Part shown: in pieces, positions 32,672 to 41,765 of the stretch
Numbering within the stretch: the first letter of the stretch is position 1
How the letters are laid out: every line of letters starts with the position of its first letter
NCBI RefSeq assembly: GCF_026340255.1
Contig: NZ_JAPEPJ010000002.1
Span: 930,001-994,000 of the forward strand
Source: Streptomyces sp. NBC_01408
GTDB taxonomy: Bacteria > Actinomycetota > Actinomycetes > Streptomycetales > Streptomycetaceae
Direction: 5' to 3'
DNA length: 64,000 nt
The notes under the pieces: model-generated
What the model saw: the letters and a program-made list of their open reading frames with translations, nothing else
Database searches by the model: none
What the model was told of the DNA's origin: nothing
Made by a program: the position numbers and the translations under genes

Positions 32672-34860
32672 CACGCTTCCCGGACCCCGGCCGTGGCCGT
32701 GCGCGCCACGGCCGGCGCGGACGTCACGGCCGGCGCGGACGCCACGGCCGGCGCGGACGCCACGGCCGGCGCGGACGGCTCCCCGTACAGGTAGCGGCCG
32801 AGCGCGGTGAGCGGGAACACCTGGCGGTACAGGTGGTAGTTGATGGAGAAGTCCCAGGGGAAGCCGGTGCCCGTGAAGTGCGGCTCGTCCCAGGTGCCGT
32901 CCTCCTCCTGCGTCCGCACCAGGTACGCCACGCCGCGTTCCACCGCCTCGCCGTCCCGCTCGCCTGCCGACAGCAGGGCCATCAGCGCCCAGGCGGTCTG
33001 CGAGGCGGTGGAGGCGCCCTTCCCGGCCCACGACCGGTCCTTGTAGGAGCGCTGGTCCTCGCCCCAGCCGCCGTCCGCGTTCTGTACGGATTCCAGCCAG
33101 CGCACCGCCCGCCGGATCGCGGGATGCCCCGGGGCGATGCCCGCCGCCGTGAGCGCCGGGACCACCGAGCCGGTCCCGTACACGTAGTTGGTGCCCCAGC
33201 GGCCGAACCAGCCGCCCTCCGGCTCCTGTTCGGCGAGCAGCCAGGCGATGCCGCGCCGGGTCCGGGCATCGCCCGCCTTGCCCTCGAAGGCCAGCATCTC
33301 CACGACGTGGGCGGTGACGTCGGCCGAGGGAGGGTCGATGACCTCGCCGAAGTCGCAGAAGGGCAGCCGGTTCGGGAAGGGGCTGGTGTTGTCGGCGTCG
33401 AAGGCGCCCCACGCGCCGTTCCTCGACTGCATGCCGAGGTTCCAGGACACCCCGCGGGCGATGGCCGCCTCGACCCTGGCCGGGTCGGGGTGCTGGATCC
33501 GGCGCAGGGCGAGGACCACCTCGGCGGTGTCGTCGATGTCGGGGTACGTGTCGTTGTGGAACTCGAACGCCCAGCCGCCGGGGGCCAGCGCGGGCCGCCG
33601 TACGGCCCAGTCCCCGCTGCGCACGATCTCCTCGCCGAGCATCCAGTCGGCGGCCTTGACCAGCGCCGGATGGTCGGGCCGCAGGCCCGCGTCGGCGAGC
33701 GCGATCGCGGCGAGGCAGGTGTCCCAGACCGGCGACTGGCAGGCCTCGATCATCCGGGCGCCGTCCTCGCGCCACACCGCGAACCGGTCCAGGGAGTCCA
33801 GCCCGGCGCGCATGACCGGGTGCCCGAGGTCGTAGCCGAGCAGGTGCAGGGCGATGACGGAGTACACGGCGGGCGGCTGGATCCCGCCCCAGCAGCCGTC
33901 GTTCTCCTGACGCTCGACGATCCAGCGGCTCGCGCTCGCCATGGCCGCCTTGCGCAGCCGGCGCGGGGCGAACCGCCGGTAGACGTGCAGGGCCCTGTCC
34001 ATCCGCTGGAAGGCGCCTTCCCAACTGGCCAGCGGGGCGGGCCGCCTGGCCGGGTTCGGGACCCTGGCGTCGGTGTGCAGCTCGTCCAGCGCGAAGGGGC
34101 CCGGACGGACCGGGCGGATCGCGGAGACGACCGTGAGGGGGACGATGGTCTGCCGGGCCCAGCAGCCGAAGTCGTAGATGTTCAGGGGGACCCAGGGCGG
34201 CAGGAACACCAGCTCGGGCGGGAGTTCGGGCAGGTGTTCCCAGTTCCACCAGCCGAAGAGGGCCAGCCAGATGCGGGTGAAGACCCGGGCGGCGGCGATC
34301 CCGCCGTGGGCCCGGATCCAGGCCGAGGCGCGGGCCATGTGCGGGGCGTCCGGCGCGTCACCGGCCAGCCGCAGGGCCACGTACGCCTCGATGGTGGCGG
34401 AGAGTTCGGGCGGCCCGCCGTGGAAGGTGCCCCAGGTTCCGTCGTCCCGCTGCTCGCCGCGGATGAAGAGGGCGGCGGCGTACGTGGTCCTCTCGTCCTG
34501 GATCCCGAGGAACTGGCGCAGCAGCAGGTCCTCGGCGTCCATGGTGACGTTGGTCTCCAGGTCGCCCTTCCACCAGCCCTCGGGGTCCTGGCGGGCGAGC
34601 AGCTGCCGGGTCGCCCGCTCGGTGGCCTCGCGGGCGCCCCGTACGGCGTCCTCGCGCCCCGCGCCCCGCACGGGGTCCCGCCCCGGGTCCGGCGGCGGGC
34701 CGGGTGGCGGCCCGGGCGGCGGGGCCGTGCCCGGCCCGGCGGCCCGGCGTGCCGGGTCCGGCGGGCTCACCGCCGCCGGACGGGGGGCGGATCGCGGCAC
34801 GGCGTCCACCCCGGTGTCGGCGCCGCGGGCGTCCGCGGCGTCGTCGGTCGTCGCTGTCAT
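32671..34860 (-). CDS. shc: Squalene-hopene cyclase
   Basis: A 729-residue cyclase that folds squalene into hopene and hopanol at the membrane. The acid motif DIDD is at residues 441-444, and QW-type repeats recur (QDPEGWWKGDLE, QNADGGWGED, QEEDGTWDEPHF). An N-terminal Pro/Ala-rich extension of about 60 residues precedes the fold, and four tandem SAPAVA hexapeptides lie near the C-terminus. It sits between hpnG and a polyprenyl synthase gene. Confidence 0.96.
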   Translation of the reverse strand: MTATTDDAADARGADTGVDAVPRSAPRPAAVSPPDPARRAAGPGTAPPPGPPPGPPPDPGRDPVRGAGREDAVRGAREATERATRQLLARQDPEGWWKGDLETNVTMDAEDLLLRQFLGIQDERTTYAAALFIRGEQRDDGTWGTFHGGPPELSATIEAYVALRLAGDAPDAPHMARASAWIRAHGGIAAARVFTRIWLALFGWWNWEHLPELPPELVFLPPWVPLNIYDFGCWARQTIVPLTVVSAIRPVRPGPFALDELHTDARVPNPARRPAPLASWEGAFQRMDRALHVYRRFAPRRLRKAAMASASRWIVERQENDGCWGGIQPPAVYSVIALHLLGYDLGHPVMRAGLDSLDRFAVWREDGARMIEACQSPVWDTCLAAIALADAGLRPDHPALVKAADWMLGEEIVRSGDWAVRRPALAPGGWAFEFHNDTYPDIDDTAEVVLALRRIQHPDPARVEAAIARGVSWNLGMQSRNGAWGAFDADNTSPFPNRLPFCDFGEVIDPPSADVTAHVVEMLAFEGKAGDARTRRGIAWLLAEQEPEGGWFGRWGTNYVYGTGSVVPALTAAGIAPGHPAIRRAVRWLESVQNADGGWGEDQRSYKDRSWAGKGASTASQTAWALMALLSAGERDGEAVERGVAYLVRTQEEDGTWDEPHFTGTGFPWDFSINYHLYRQVFPLTALGRYLYGEPSAPAVASAPAVASAPAVTSAPAVARTATAGVREA
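32707..32778. repeat. Four tandem 18-bp repeats inside shc
   Basis: Four in-frame copies of CACGGCCGGCGCGGACGC differing by at most one base. On the minus strand they encode (SAPAVA)n at the C-terminal end of the cyclase. Such repeats may vary in number among strains. Confidence 0.85.
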
Positions 34861-34986
34861 GGCTTCCCCTTAGAACAGTGTCCTCTGCTGTGCTGGGGTC
34901 TGCCGTCGGCCGGAGCGCGCCGCCCTCAGGCGGCGGCTCCGGCCGGCGACTCGCGATTCATATCTGGGACTGCGGCCGGGCGGCGA

Positions 34987-36141
34987 TCACCTCTTGCGCA
35001 CGACGACGAAGTCGGCGAGGGCGACGAGCTGGTCGCGCACCCGCTGCGGCATGTCGACGTCGTCCAGGGCCCGGACGGCGACGGCGTGCTGGCGGCGCGC
35101 CTCGTCGGCGGTCCACTGGCGGCCGCCGGCCGCCTCGATGAGCGCGGCGCGGGCCGCGAACTCCTCCTCCGAGAAGTTCTCGAAGTCGTTGCTCTTGGCG
35201 TCGGCGGCGAGCAGCTCGGCGAGTTCCTCGCAGGCGGGTCCACCCGCCGCGAGGGCGGCGACGACCGGCAGGGACTTCTTGCGCTGGCGCAGGTCGCTCC
35301 AGGTCTGCTTGCCGGTGGCCTCCGGGTCGCCCCAGATGCCGAGGAGGTCGTCCACGGCCTGGAAGGCGAGGCCCAGGTGGTAGCCGTACTCCTCCAGCTT
35401 GTCGGCGGTGCGGTCGTCCGCGCCGCCGAGGACAGCGCCGATCGAGACGGCGCAGGCGAGGAGGGCGCCGGTCTTGTTGCCCTCCATCTCCAGGCACTCC
35501 TCGACGCTGACGCTCTCGCGGTGCTCGTACGAGATGTCCTGCGCCTGGCCGTCGATGAGCTTGCGGCTGGCCGTGGTCAGGCGGCGGGCCGCGCGGCCGG
35601 CCTCGACGGTGCCGAGCTCCAGCAGCACCTCGTTGGCGAGGGCGAAGAGGGCGTCGCCGACCAGGATCGCGAGGGCCGGTCCGTGCACCTTCCACACCGT
35701 GTCCCGGTGGCGGCGCTGCTCGTCGCCGTCCATCAGGTCGTCGTGCAGCAGCGAGAAGTTGTGCACGAGCTCGACCGCGACCGCGCCCGGGATGCCGACC
35801 TCGGCCGCGGCGCCCGCGGCCTCGGCGGAGAGCAGCGCGAGGGCGGGTCGCACGGCCTTGCCCCCGTCGCCGTCGGCCGGGTTGCCCTGGGCGTCGATCC
35901 AGCCGAAGTGGTAGGCGGCGACGGTGTCCATGGGCGCCGCGAGCCGGTCCACGGCGGCCCGGAGCACGGGGGTCGTCAGCGTGCGGCCGCGCTCCAGGAG
36001 GGCGATCGTGTCCGCCTTCTCGGCTCCCCCTCCAGCTGTGCCCGCACTGGCATCCGTGTTCTCGACAGCCGGATTCCCCGGGTTCACTGGCTCTCCTCTG
36101 GTTCCTGTAAGTGCTGTGCCGGTCGTACTGGTCGTCGTCAT
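34987..36141 (-). CDS. Polyprenyl diphosphate synthase of the hopanoid operon
   Basis: A 384-residue trans-prenyltransferase. The first Asp-rich motif is DDLMD at 134-138 and the second is DDLLG (FQAVDDLLGIWGD). It makes a linear prenyl diphosphate, probably farnesyl diphosphate for squalene, though chain length is not certain. The first 45 residues are a disordered extension. ATG 36141 overlaps the hpnE stop and is preceded by CAGGAGG. Confidence 0.9.
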   Translation of the reverse strand: MTTTSTTGTALTGTRGEPVNPGNPAVENTDASAGTAGGGAEKADTIALLERGRTLTTPVLRAAVDRLAAPMDTVAAYHFGWIDAQGNPADGDGGKAVRPALALLSAEAAGAAAEVGIPGAVAVELVHNFSLLHDDLMDGDEQRRHRDTVWKVHGPALAILVGDALFALANEVLLELGTVEAGRAARRLTTASRKLIDGQAQDISYEHRESVSVEECLEMEGNKTGALLACAVSIGAVLGGADDRTADKLEEYGYHLGLAFQAVDDLLGIWGDPEATGKQTWSDLRQRKKSLPVVAALAAGGPACEELAELLAADAKSNDFENFSEEEFAARAALIEAAGGRQWTADEARRQHAVAVRALDDVDMPQRVRDQLVALADFVVVRKR

Positions 36142-37526
36142 GCCGCCTCCTGCAGAGGGTGTTCGCTGGGGCGGCCGAGCGCGGTGAGTGCGGCGTGTGC
36201 CGCGCTCAGTCCGCTCCGGACGGCGCTCTCCATGGTCGCGGGCCAACCGGTCGCGGTCCATGCACCGGCGAGGTAGAGACCCGGCGTGTCGGTCCGCGGG
36301 CCGGGGCGCAGCCGGCCGACGCCGGGGGTGGGGGCGAAGGTCGCGGTCCGCTCCCGGGTGACGAAGAAGTCCCGTACCTTGGCGCCGCGCGCGGCGGGCA
36401 GCAGCCGTTCCAGCTCGGGCAGGTACTTGTGCCGCAGGACGGACACGGGTTCGTCGATGTCGTCCTGGGCCACCGACTGGGACAGTGCGAGGTACTGGCC
36501 GCCGTCGGGGAGCCCGGAGGAGTCGGTGCGGTCGAAGACCCACTGGACCGGGGAGCCGAGGGCGGCGAAGAAGGGCTGCTTGAGCACCTTGCGGTCGTAG
36601 ACGACGTGGACGTTGAGGATGGGCGCGGTGCCGATGTCGAGGAGTTTGTCGGGGTCGGCGAGGGCGCCGGCGGGGAGCAGGGCGTGCGCCTCGCGCTGCG
36701 GGACGGCGAGGACGACGGTCTCCGCGTCGAGGGACTCCTCCTCGGTGTCGATGCGCCAACCGCCCTCCTGCGTACGGGAGACGGCGGTGGCCCGGGCGCG
36801 CAGTACGGTCCGCACGCCGGCCGCGTCGAGCGCCTTGCGGGCGAGCGTGTCGTGCAGGTCGCCGAGGGGTACGCGGGCCCAGCCGATGTCGGCGGCGCCG
36901 TTCTCGGAGAGCAGGCCGGTCTTGAAGACCATGGCGGCGAGGCCGAGGGAGGACTGCTCGGCGGTGGCGTTGAGGGTGGCGATGCCCACGAGGTCCCACA
37001 GGGCCTCGATGGTACGCGGGGACTGGCCGTAGCGGCCGAGCCAGGTCGCGAAGTCGATGCCGTCGAGGGCGGGGTCGGCGGGGTCGAGGCGGCGCAGCGC
37101 GAGGGCGGCCCGCCCGACGCTCGCCCGTTCGGCGAGGGAGAGGTGCGGGTAGGTCGCGAGGGACGCGGCCAGGTGCAGGGGCACGGGCAGGGCGCTGCGG
37201 CGCAGCCGGCCCAGGCGCGGCCCGCGGGGGTGGGCGACGTCGAGTACGGGGACGTCGAGCCGGTCCTGGAGCGGGGCGAGGGCGGCTCCGTCGACGCGGT
37301 CGAGGAACCAGCGGTAGGCGGTGCAGCAGCGCAGGTACACGTGCTGGCCGTTGTCCACGGTGAGTTCGCCGCGCTTGAAGGAGAAGGCGAGCCCGCCGAG
37401 CCTGGGCCGGCCTTCGAGCAGGGTGACCCGCAGTCCGGCGTCGGCGAGTTCGAGGGCGGTGGTGACCCCGGCGAGTCCGCCGCCCACGACGACGGCCCGG
37501 CCGGCGCCGGTGTCGCTGCCGCTCAT
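36138..37526 (-). CDS. hpnE: Hydroxysqualene dehydroxylase HpnE (FAD amine-oxidase-like)
   Basis: A 462-residue flavoprotein. The dinucleotide motif GRAVVVGGGLAGVTTALELA is near the N-terminus and the FAD-binding end TPGLYLAGAWTATGWPATME is at the C-terminus. HpnE reduces hydroxysqualene to squalene, the last step of the HpnC-D-E route. A 157-bp gap to hpnD contains a GC hairpin and no gene. It overlaps the next gene by ATGA. Confidence 0.93.
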   Translation of the reverse strand: MSGSDTGAGRAVVVGGGLAGVTTALELADAGLRVTLLEGRPRLGGLAFSFKRGELTVDNGQHVYLRCCTAYRWFLDRVDGAALAPLQDRLDVPVLDVAHPRGPRLGRLRRSALPVPLHLAASLATYPHLSLAERASVGRAALALRRLDPADPALDGIDFATWLGRYGQSPRTIEALWDLVGIATLNATAEQSSLGLAAMVFKTGLLSENGAADIGWARVPLGDLHDTLARKALDAAGVRTVLRARATAVSRTQEGGWRIDTEEESLDAETVVLAVPQREAHALLPAGALADPDKLLDIGTAPILNVHVVYDRKVLKQPFFAALGSPVQWVFDRTDSSGLPDGGQYLALSQSVAQDDIDEPVSVLRHKYLPELERLLPAARGAKVRDFFVTRERTATFAPTPGVGRLRPGPRTDTPGLYLAGAWTATGWPATMESAVRSGLSAAHAALTALGRPSEHPLQEAA

Positions 37527-37683
37527 GCGTCCTCCCCGCCTGTCGTGTTCCGGCCCGCCGGCACGGCCGTCCGCCCGTCCGGGGCGGGGCCGGAGCCCGC
37601 CGGAAGAGACGCGATCCCGCGCGCGCGGGTTGCCCGGGCGCCGCCCGCCTCGCCGGGCGGGCGGGTAGACGTGAGCGGCGCCA

Positions 37684-38664
37684 TCAGCTCCGCCTCCTCG
37701 TGCTCTGGCGGGAGATGGTCCGCGCGTCGAGGCCGGACAGGCCGCGCACGGCGACGTACGCCTTCTCGTGCGTCGGCAGCGAGACGCGGCCGCGCAGCAC
37801 GGCCTCCGGCTCCCGCTCGATCCGGTCGAGCAGGCGCCGGTAGATGCCCGCCATGGCGGCCACGCAGGCGCCGCTGCGCCGGTCGAGCATGGGCAGCAGC
37901 CGGTATCCCTCGACGAACAGGGCCCGGGCGCGCCGTACTTCGTGGTGGACGAGCCCGGCGAAGTCGGCGCCGGCTGGTGCCCGGTCGCTGTGGAAGCCTC
38001 CGGAGCAGCCGAACTTGGCGAGGTCCTCGGCGGGCAGGTAGGTGCGTCCGTTGGCCGCGTCCTCGCGAACGTCCCGGAGGATGTTGGTGAGTTGCAGGGC
38101 GAGGCCGAGGGTGTCGGCGTACTCCGCGGCGCGCGAGGCGTCCGGGACGCCGGGGCCCGCGGCGGCGACCGTGCCGAACACGCCGAGCGAGAGCCGCCCG
38201 ATGGCTCCGGCCACGCAGCGGCAGTAGGCCTTGAGGTCGTCCCAGGTCTCGTAGGTCTCGCCGCGCACGTCCATGAGGACGCCGTCGATGAGTTCGTCGA
38301 GGCCGCCGAGCGGGATCGGGAACCGGCGGGCGGCGTGCGTGAGGGCGACGGCCACCGGGTCGGTGTCGTCCTCGTCGATCTCCCCGGAGCGGATCCGGCC
38401 GAGCAGGGCGCGGGTCTCCTCCAGCCTTGCCAGCTTGGCCTCCGGTTCCAGCGTGCCGTCGCCGATGTCGTCGACGCGCCGGGAGAAGGCGTACAGGGCG
38501 GACATCGCCTGCCGCTTGTCGGTGGGCAACAGCCGGATGCCGTAAGCGAAGTTGCGCGCCTGCGAGCCGGTGACGGCTTCGCAGTAGCTGTAGGCCGCCA
38601 GGACCGGTGCGGACGGCGCGTACGGTGCGTACGCGTGTGTGGGGCCCTCCACGATCGGGCTCAC
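37684..38664 (-). CDS. hpnD: Presqualene diphosphate synthase HpnD
   Basis: A 326-residue squalene/phytoene synthase family protein. The first Asp motif is RRVDDIGDG and the second, DVREDAANGRTYLP, is near residue 190. HpnD joins two farnesyl diphosphates to presqualene diphosphate. The GTG at 38664 overlaps the hpnC stop by GTGA. Confidence 0.92.
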   Translation of the reverse strand: MSPIVEGPTHAYAPYAPSAPVLAAYSYCEAVTGSQARNFAYGIRLLPTDKRQAMSALYAFSRRVDDIGDGTLEPEAKLARLEETRALLGRIRSGEIDEDDTDPVAVALTHAARRFPIPLGGLDELIDGVLMDVRGETYETWDDLKAYCRCVAGAIGRLSLGVFGTVAAAGPGVPDASRAAEYADTLGLALQLTNILRDVREDAANGRTYLPAEDLAKFGCSGGFHSDRAPAGADFAGLVHHEVRRARALFVEGYRLLPMLDRRSGACVAAMAGIYRRLLDRIEREPEAVLRGRVSLPTHEKAYVAVRGLSGLDARTISRQSTRRRS

Positions 38665-39599
38665 CCCTTTCTCGGCGCTGTGCGCAGGACGGCGGCAACC
38701 TCGCGGAGCAGGCCGCTCTTGGTGGGCTTGGGCGGGCCGGGAAGTACGTCGAAGCCGGCGGCGGTGACGGCTCCGAGGGCGGCGCGCCCCCCTCCCACGA
38801 AGCCCGCGAGCAGCAGCCGGAGCCGGCCGTGCACGCTGCCCACGAGCGGGCTGCCTTCGTCCAGGAGGTCGCGGGCGCGCTGGGTCTCGTATGCGATCAG
38901 GGAGCGTACGGAGGCACCCGCGGACGGGGCCCGCAGGTCGGCCTCGGTCACGTGGAAGCGGCGCATGTCCTGGGCGGGGAGGTAGATCCGGTCCCGGCCG
39001 AGGTCCTCGGTGACGTCCTGGAGGTGTTCGGCGATCTGCAGGGCGGTGCAGACCGCGTCGGAGCGGCGGATCCGTTCGGGGGTGCTGGTGCCGGTGAGGG
39101 ACAGGACGAGGCGGCCCACCGGGTTGGCGGAGAGCTCGCAGTAGCCGACGAGGTCCTCGTACGTCTCGTAGCGCGTGACGCGCTGGTCCTGGCGGTTGGC
39201 CCCGATCAGCCCGAGGAACGGCTCGGGGGTGAGGCCGTGGGCGCGGACCACGGGCTGGAGGTCGAGGAGCAGCGGATGGCGCGGCTGACCACCGGGTCCG
39301 CCGGATCCGTCGAAGACGCGCAGCAGGTCGGCCTCGAGGGCGTCGAGCATGGCGAGCCGGTCGTCCGTCGCGGCGGGGTCGAGGCCGAGGAGCACGGCGT
39401 CCCGGCCGCCGGGGGCGAGGTCGCCGTCGCCGATGTCGTCGACGAGGCGGGCGTAGCCGTAGACCGCCATGAGGCCCTCGCGCCAGGCGCGGGGAAGGAA
39501 GGAGGGGGCGACGGGGAAGTTCTCCGCCCGGGCCTTTCCGAGGGTGGCGCGCGCGTGGACCGTGTCGGGCAGGGGGCGGGTGCGGTGCCCCGGGGTCAC
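38661..39599 (-). CDS. hpnC: Hydroxysqualene synthase HpnC
   Basis: A 312-residue paralogue of HpnD. The Asp motifs are RLVDDIGDGD and DVTEDLGRDRIYLP, with the N-terminal GKARAENFPVAPSFLP typical of HpnC. It converts presqualene diphosphate to hydroxysqualene. It is the first gene of the operon; the GTG start has no strong ribosome-binding site. Confidence 0.92.
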   Translation of the reverse strand: MTPGHRTRPLPDTVHARATLGKARAENFPVAPSFLPRAWREGLMAVYGYARLVDDIGDGDLAPGGRDAVLLGLDPAATDDRLAMLDALEADLLRVFDGSGGPGGQPRHPLLLDLQPVVRAHGLTPEPFLGLIGANRQDQRVTRYETYEDLVGYCELSANPVGRLVLSLTGTSTPERIRRSDAVCTALQIAEHLQDVTEDLGRDRIYLPAQDMRRFHVTEADLRAPSAGASVRSLIAYETQRARDLLDEGSPLVGSVHGRLRLLLAGFVGGGRAALGAVTAAGFDVLPGPPKPTKSGLLREVAAVLRTAPRKG

Positions 39600-39700
39600 C
39601 GCCCGCCGCCCGGGGCGGGGACGGCCGCATTACCTGGGGGCCGGAGAATTCCCGTAGCCATTGCCGTCACATCTCCCGTTCTACACTGCCGACCTAATAC

Positions 39701-39706
39701 ATCCTA
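39701..39706 (-). promoter_or_regulatory. Possible -10 box of the hopanoid operon
   Basis: TAGGAT on the minus strand about 100 nt before hpnC. This 366-bp gap (39600-39965) otherwise holds only the hairpin at 39885-39915; no -35 is convincing. Confidence 0.35.
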
Positions 39707-39884
39707 TTTCGGACACGCCGCCAGGTATTTCCCCGGGGTGCCCCCGGGCCGTTCACCTGCGGGGAATCGTCCCTCTTGTCCCCGATTCAGGACTGCTTCA
39801 GCTTACGCTGTACAACGGCGCGGAAGCCGCTCGGGTATTCACTCCGCCACTGAATGTCGTCCCGGCGCACGCGGGGACATGCCG

Positions 39885-39915
39885 AGGCCCCCGCCACGCT
39901 GTGCGGCGGGGGCCT
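39885..39915 (-). terminator. Terminator after the polysaccharide ABC operon
   Basis: A perfect 11-bp stem AGGCCCCCGCC (39885-39895) with its complement at 39905-39915, about 50 nt beyond the ATPase stop. Confidence 0.65.
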
Positions 39916-39965
39916 TCGGGAGTCCGCTGGGGAGTGCGCAGCGTCACGCCGCGGCCCGGGGACCG

Positions 39966-40748
39966 TCAGCCGTTGGTCGCCTTCTCGTAGGCCGAGACGA
40001 CTTCCTCCGTGGGCCCGTCCATCAGGAGTTCGCCCTTCTCCAGCCACAGCACCCGGTCACAGGTGTCGCGGATGGACTTGTTGTTGTGGCTGACCAGGAA
40101 GACGGTGCCGGCCTTCTCCCGCAGCTCGCGGATGCGGTCCTCGGAACGCACCTGGAAGCTGCGGTCACCGGTGGCAAGGGCCTCGTCGATCATCAGGACG
40201 TCGTGGTCCTTGGCCGCCGCGATGGAAAAACGCAGACGCGCCGCCATGCCGGAGGAGTAGGTGCGCATCGGCAGGGAGATGAAATCCCCCTTCTCGTTGA
40301 TGCCCGAGAAGTCGACGATGCTCTGATACCGCTGCTTGATCTGCTCGCGGGTCATACCCATCGCGAGACCGCCGAGAACGATGTTCCGCTCGCCGGTGAG
40401 GTCGTTCATCAGGGCCGCATTCACGCCCAGCAGCGAGGGCTGGCCGTCCGTGTAGACCTTGCCGGCCTCGCAGGGCAGCAGGCCGGCAATGGCCCGCAGC
40501 AGGGTGGACTTGCCGGAGCCGTTGGAGCCGATGAGACCGATCGCCTCGCCCCGGTACGCCGTGAAGGAGACTCCGCGCACCGCGTGGACCCGGCGGACGC
40601 CCGGAGCGTCGCCCTTGCCCCGGCGGAGTATCTTGCTGAGCGCGGCGGTGGCCGCGCCCTTGCCGCCTCCGCCGGTGTTGACCCGGTAGACGATGTGGAC
40701 GTCGTCCGCGATCACGGTGGGGACGCGCCCCTGGGTGTTGTCAGCCAC
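39966..40748 (-). CDS. Teichoic acid/polysaccharide ABC exporter ATPase (TagH type)
   Basis: A 260-residue ATPase. Walker A is IGSNGSGKSTLLRAIAG, the signature is SSGMAARLRFS and Walker B is VLMIDEALATGD, the form found in O-antigen and teichoic-acid exporters. It pairs with the permease encoded just upstream, overlapping by 8 nt. It lacks the C-terminal carbohydrate-binding extension of some Wzt proteins. It is the last gene of the seven-gene envelope operon. Confidence 0.93.
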   Translation of the reverse strand: MADNTQGRVPTVIADDVHIVYRVNTGGGGKGAATAALSKILRRGKGDAPGVRRVHAVRGVSFTAYRGEAIGLIGSNGSGKSTLLRAIAGLLPCEAGKVYTDGQPSLLGVNAALMNDLTGERNIVLGGLAMGMTREQIKQRYQSIVDFSGINEKGDFISLPMRTYSSGMAARLRFSIAAAKDHDVLMIDEALATGDRSFQVRSEDRIRELREKAGTVFLVSHNNKSIRDTCDRVLWLEKGELLMDGPTEEVVSAYEKATNG

Positions 40749-41670
40749 GGCCGTAACGCTCCTCAGACTTCCAGAAGTACACGAAGCCGCCGAGGCCGAT
40801 CACGGCGGCCCAGCCCACTGCGAAGAGCCAGACGTGCGGAGGCAGGTTGCTGCTGCCGTAGTCGTCGATCAGGGCGAACCGGATGAGGTCCATGTAGATC
40901 GCCACCGGGTTCCACAGCAGCACGTCGCTGATCCACTGCGGCTGGTCCTTGAGGTAGATCCCGATCGGGAACATGACCCCGGAGGCGTACATCCAGGTAC
41001 GCATCACGAACGGCATCAGCTGCGCCAGGTCGGGGGTCTTGGAACCCATCCGCGCGAAGATCATGGCGAGGCCGGTGTTGAAGACGAACTGCAGCGCCAG
41101 CGTCGGGATCACCAGCAGCCAGGAGAGCTGCGGGTAGTTGCCGAAGCTGATCGCGATCACGAAGACGACGATCATCGAGTACATCAGCTGCTGGAGCTGC
41201 TGCAACGAGAAGGACACCGGGAGGGCGGCTCGCGGGAAGTGCAGTGCCCGTACCAGCCCGAGGTTCCCGGAGATCGCCCGGACGCCCGCCATCACCGAGC
41301 TCTGCGTGAAGGTGAAGACGAAGATGCCCATCATCAGGAACGGGACGTAGACGCCCGGCGGCATCTCCTTGCCCGCACCGAGGATCAGCCCGAAGATCAG
41401 CCAGTAGACGGCCGCGTTCAGCAGCGGGGTCGCCACCTGCCAGACCTGGCCGAGCTTCGCCTGGCTGTACTGCGCCATCAGCTTGGCCCGGGAGAAGGCC
41501 ATGATGAAGTGGCGCCTGCCCCAGAGCTGCCGCACGTACTCGCCCAGACCGGGCCGGGCGCCGCTCACGGAGAGGCCGTACTTCCTGGCGAGCTCCGCGG
41601 GGCTCAGCCCCGCGTCTTCGGACGGCGGCCTGCTCGTGGCGAGGGCGCCGTCGTGGGTTGTGTCACTCAC
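40741..41670 (-). CDS. Teichoic acid/polysaccharide ABC exporter permease (TagG type)
   Basis: A 309-residue ABC-2 permease with six membrane helices and the family pattern FSRAKLMAQYSQAKLGQVWQ near the start and WISDVLLWNPVAIYMDLIRF near the end. With the TagH-type ATPase it would move a lipid-linked glycan or glycerol-phosphate polymer to the outer face of the membrane. Confidence 0.92.
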   Translation of the reverse strand: MSDTTHDGALATSRPPSEDAGLSPAELARKYGLSVSGARPGLGEYVRQLWGRRHFIMAFSRAKLMAQYSQAKLGQVWQVATPLLNAAVYWLIFGLILGAGKEMPPGVYVPFLMMGIFVFTFTQSSVMAGVRAISGNLGLVRALHFPRAALPVSFSLQQLQQLMYSMIVVFVIAISFGNYPQLSWLLVIPTLALQFVFNTGLAMIFARMGSKTPDLAQLMPFVMRTWMYASGVMFPIGIYLKDQPQWISDVLLWNPVAIYMDLIRFALIDDYGSSNLPPHVWLFAVGWAAVIGLGGFVYFWKSEERYGRG

Positions 41671-41765
41671 AAGTTGAAACTTTCGTCTTCAAGATGCGGC
41701 CGGATCGGGCATCAGGCTGGTGGCACGAGGCCCGTGATCGCGTCATGTTCCCAGACGCGGGCTCG

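Noticed and set aside
32833..36276. 1147-residue plus-strand frame across shc and the prenyl synthase
   Set aside because: Spans several well-identified genes on the other strand and encodes no known motif.
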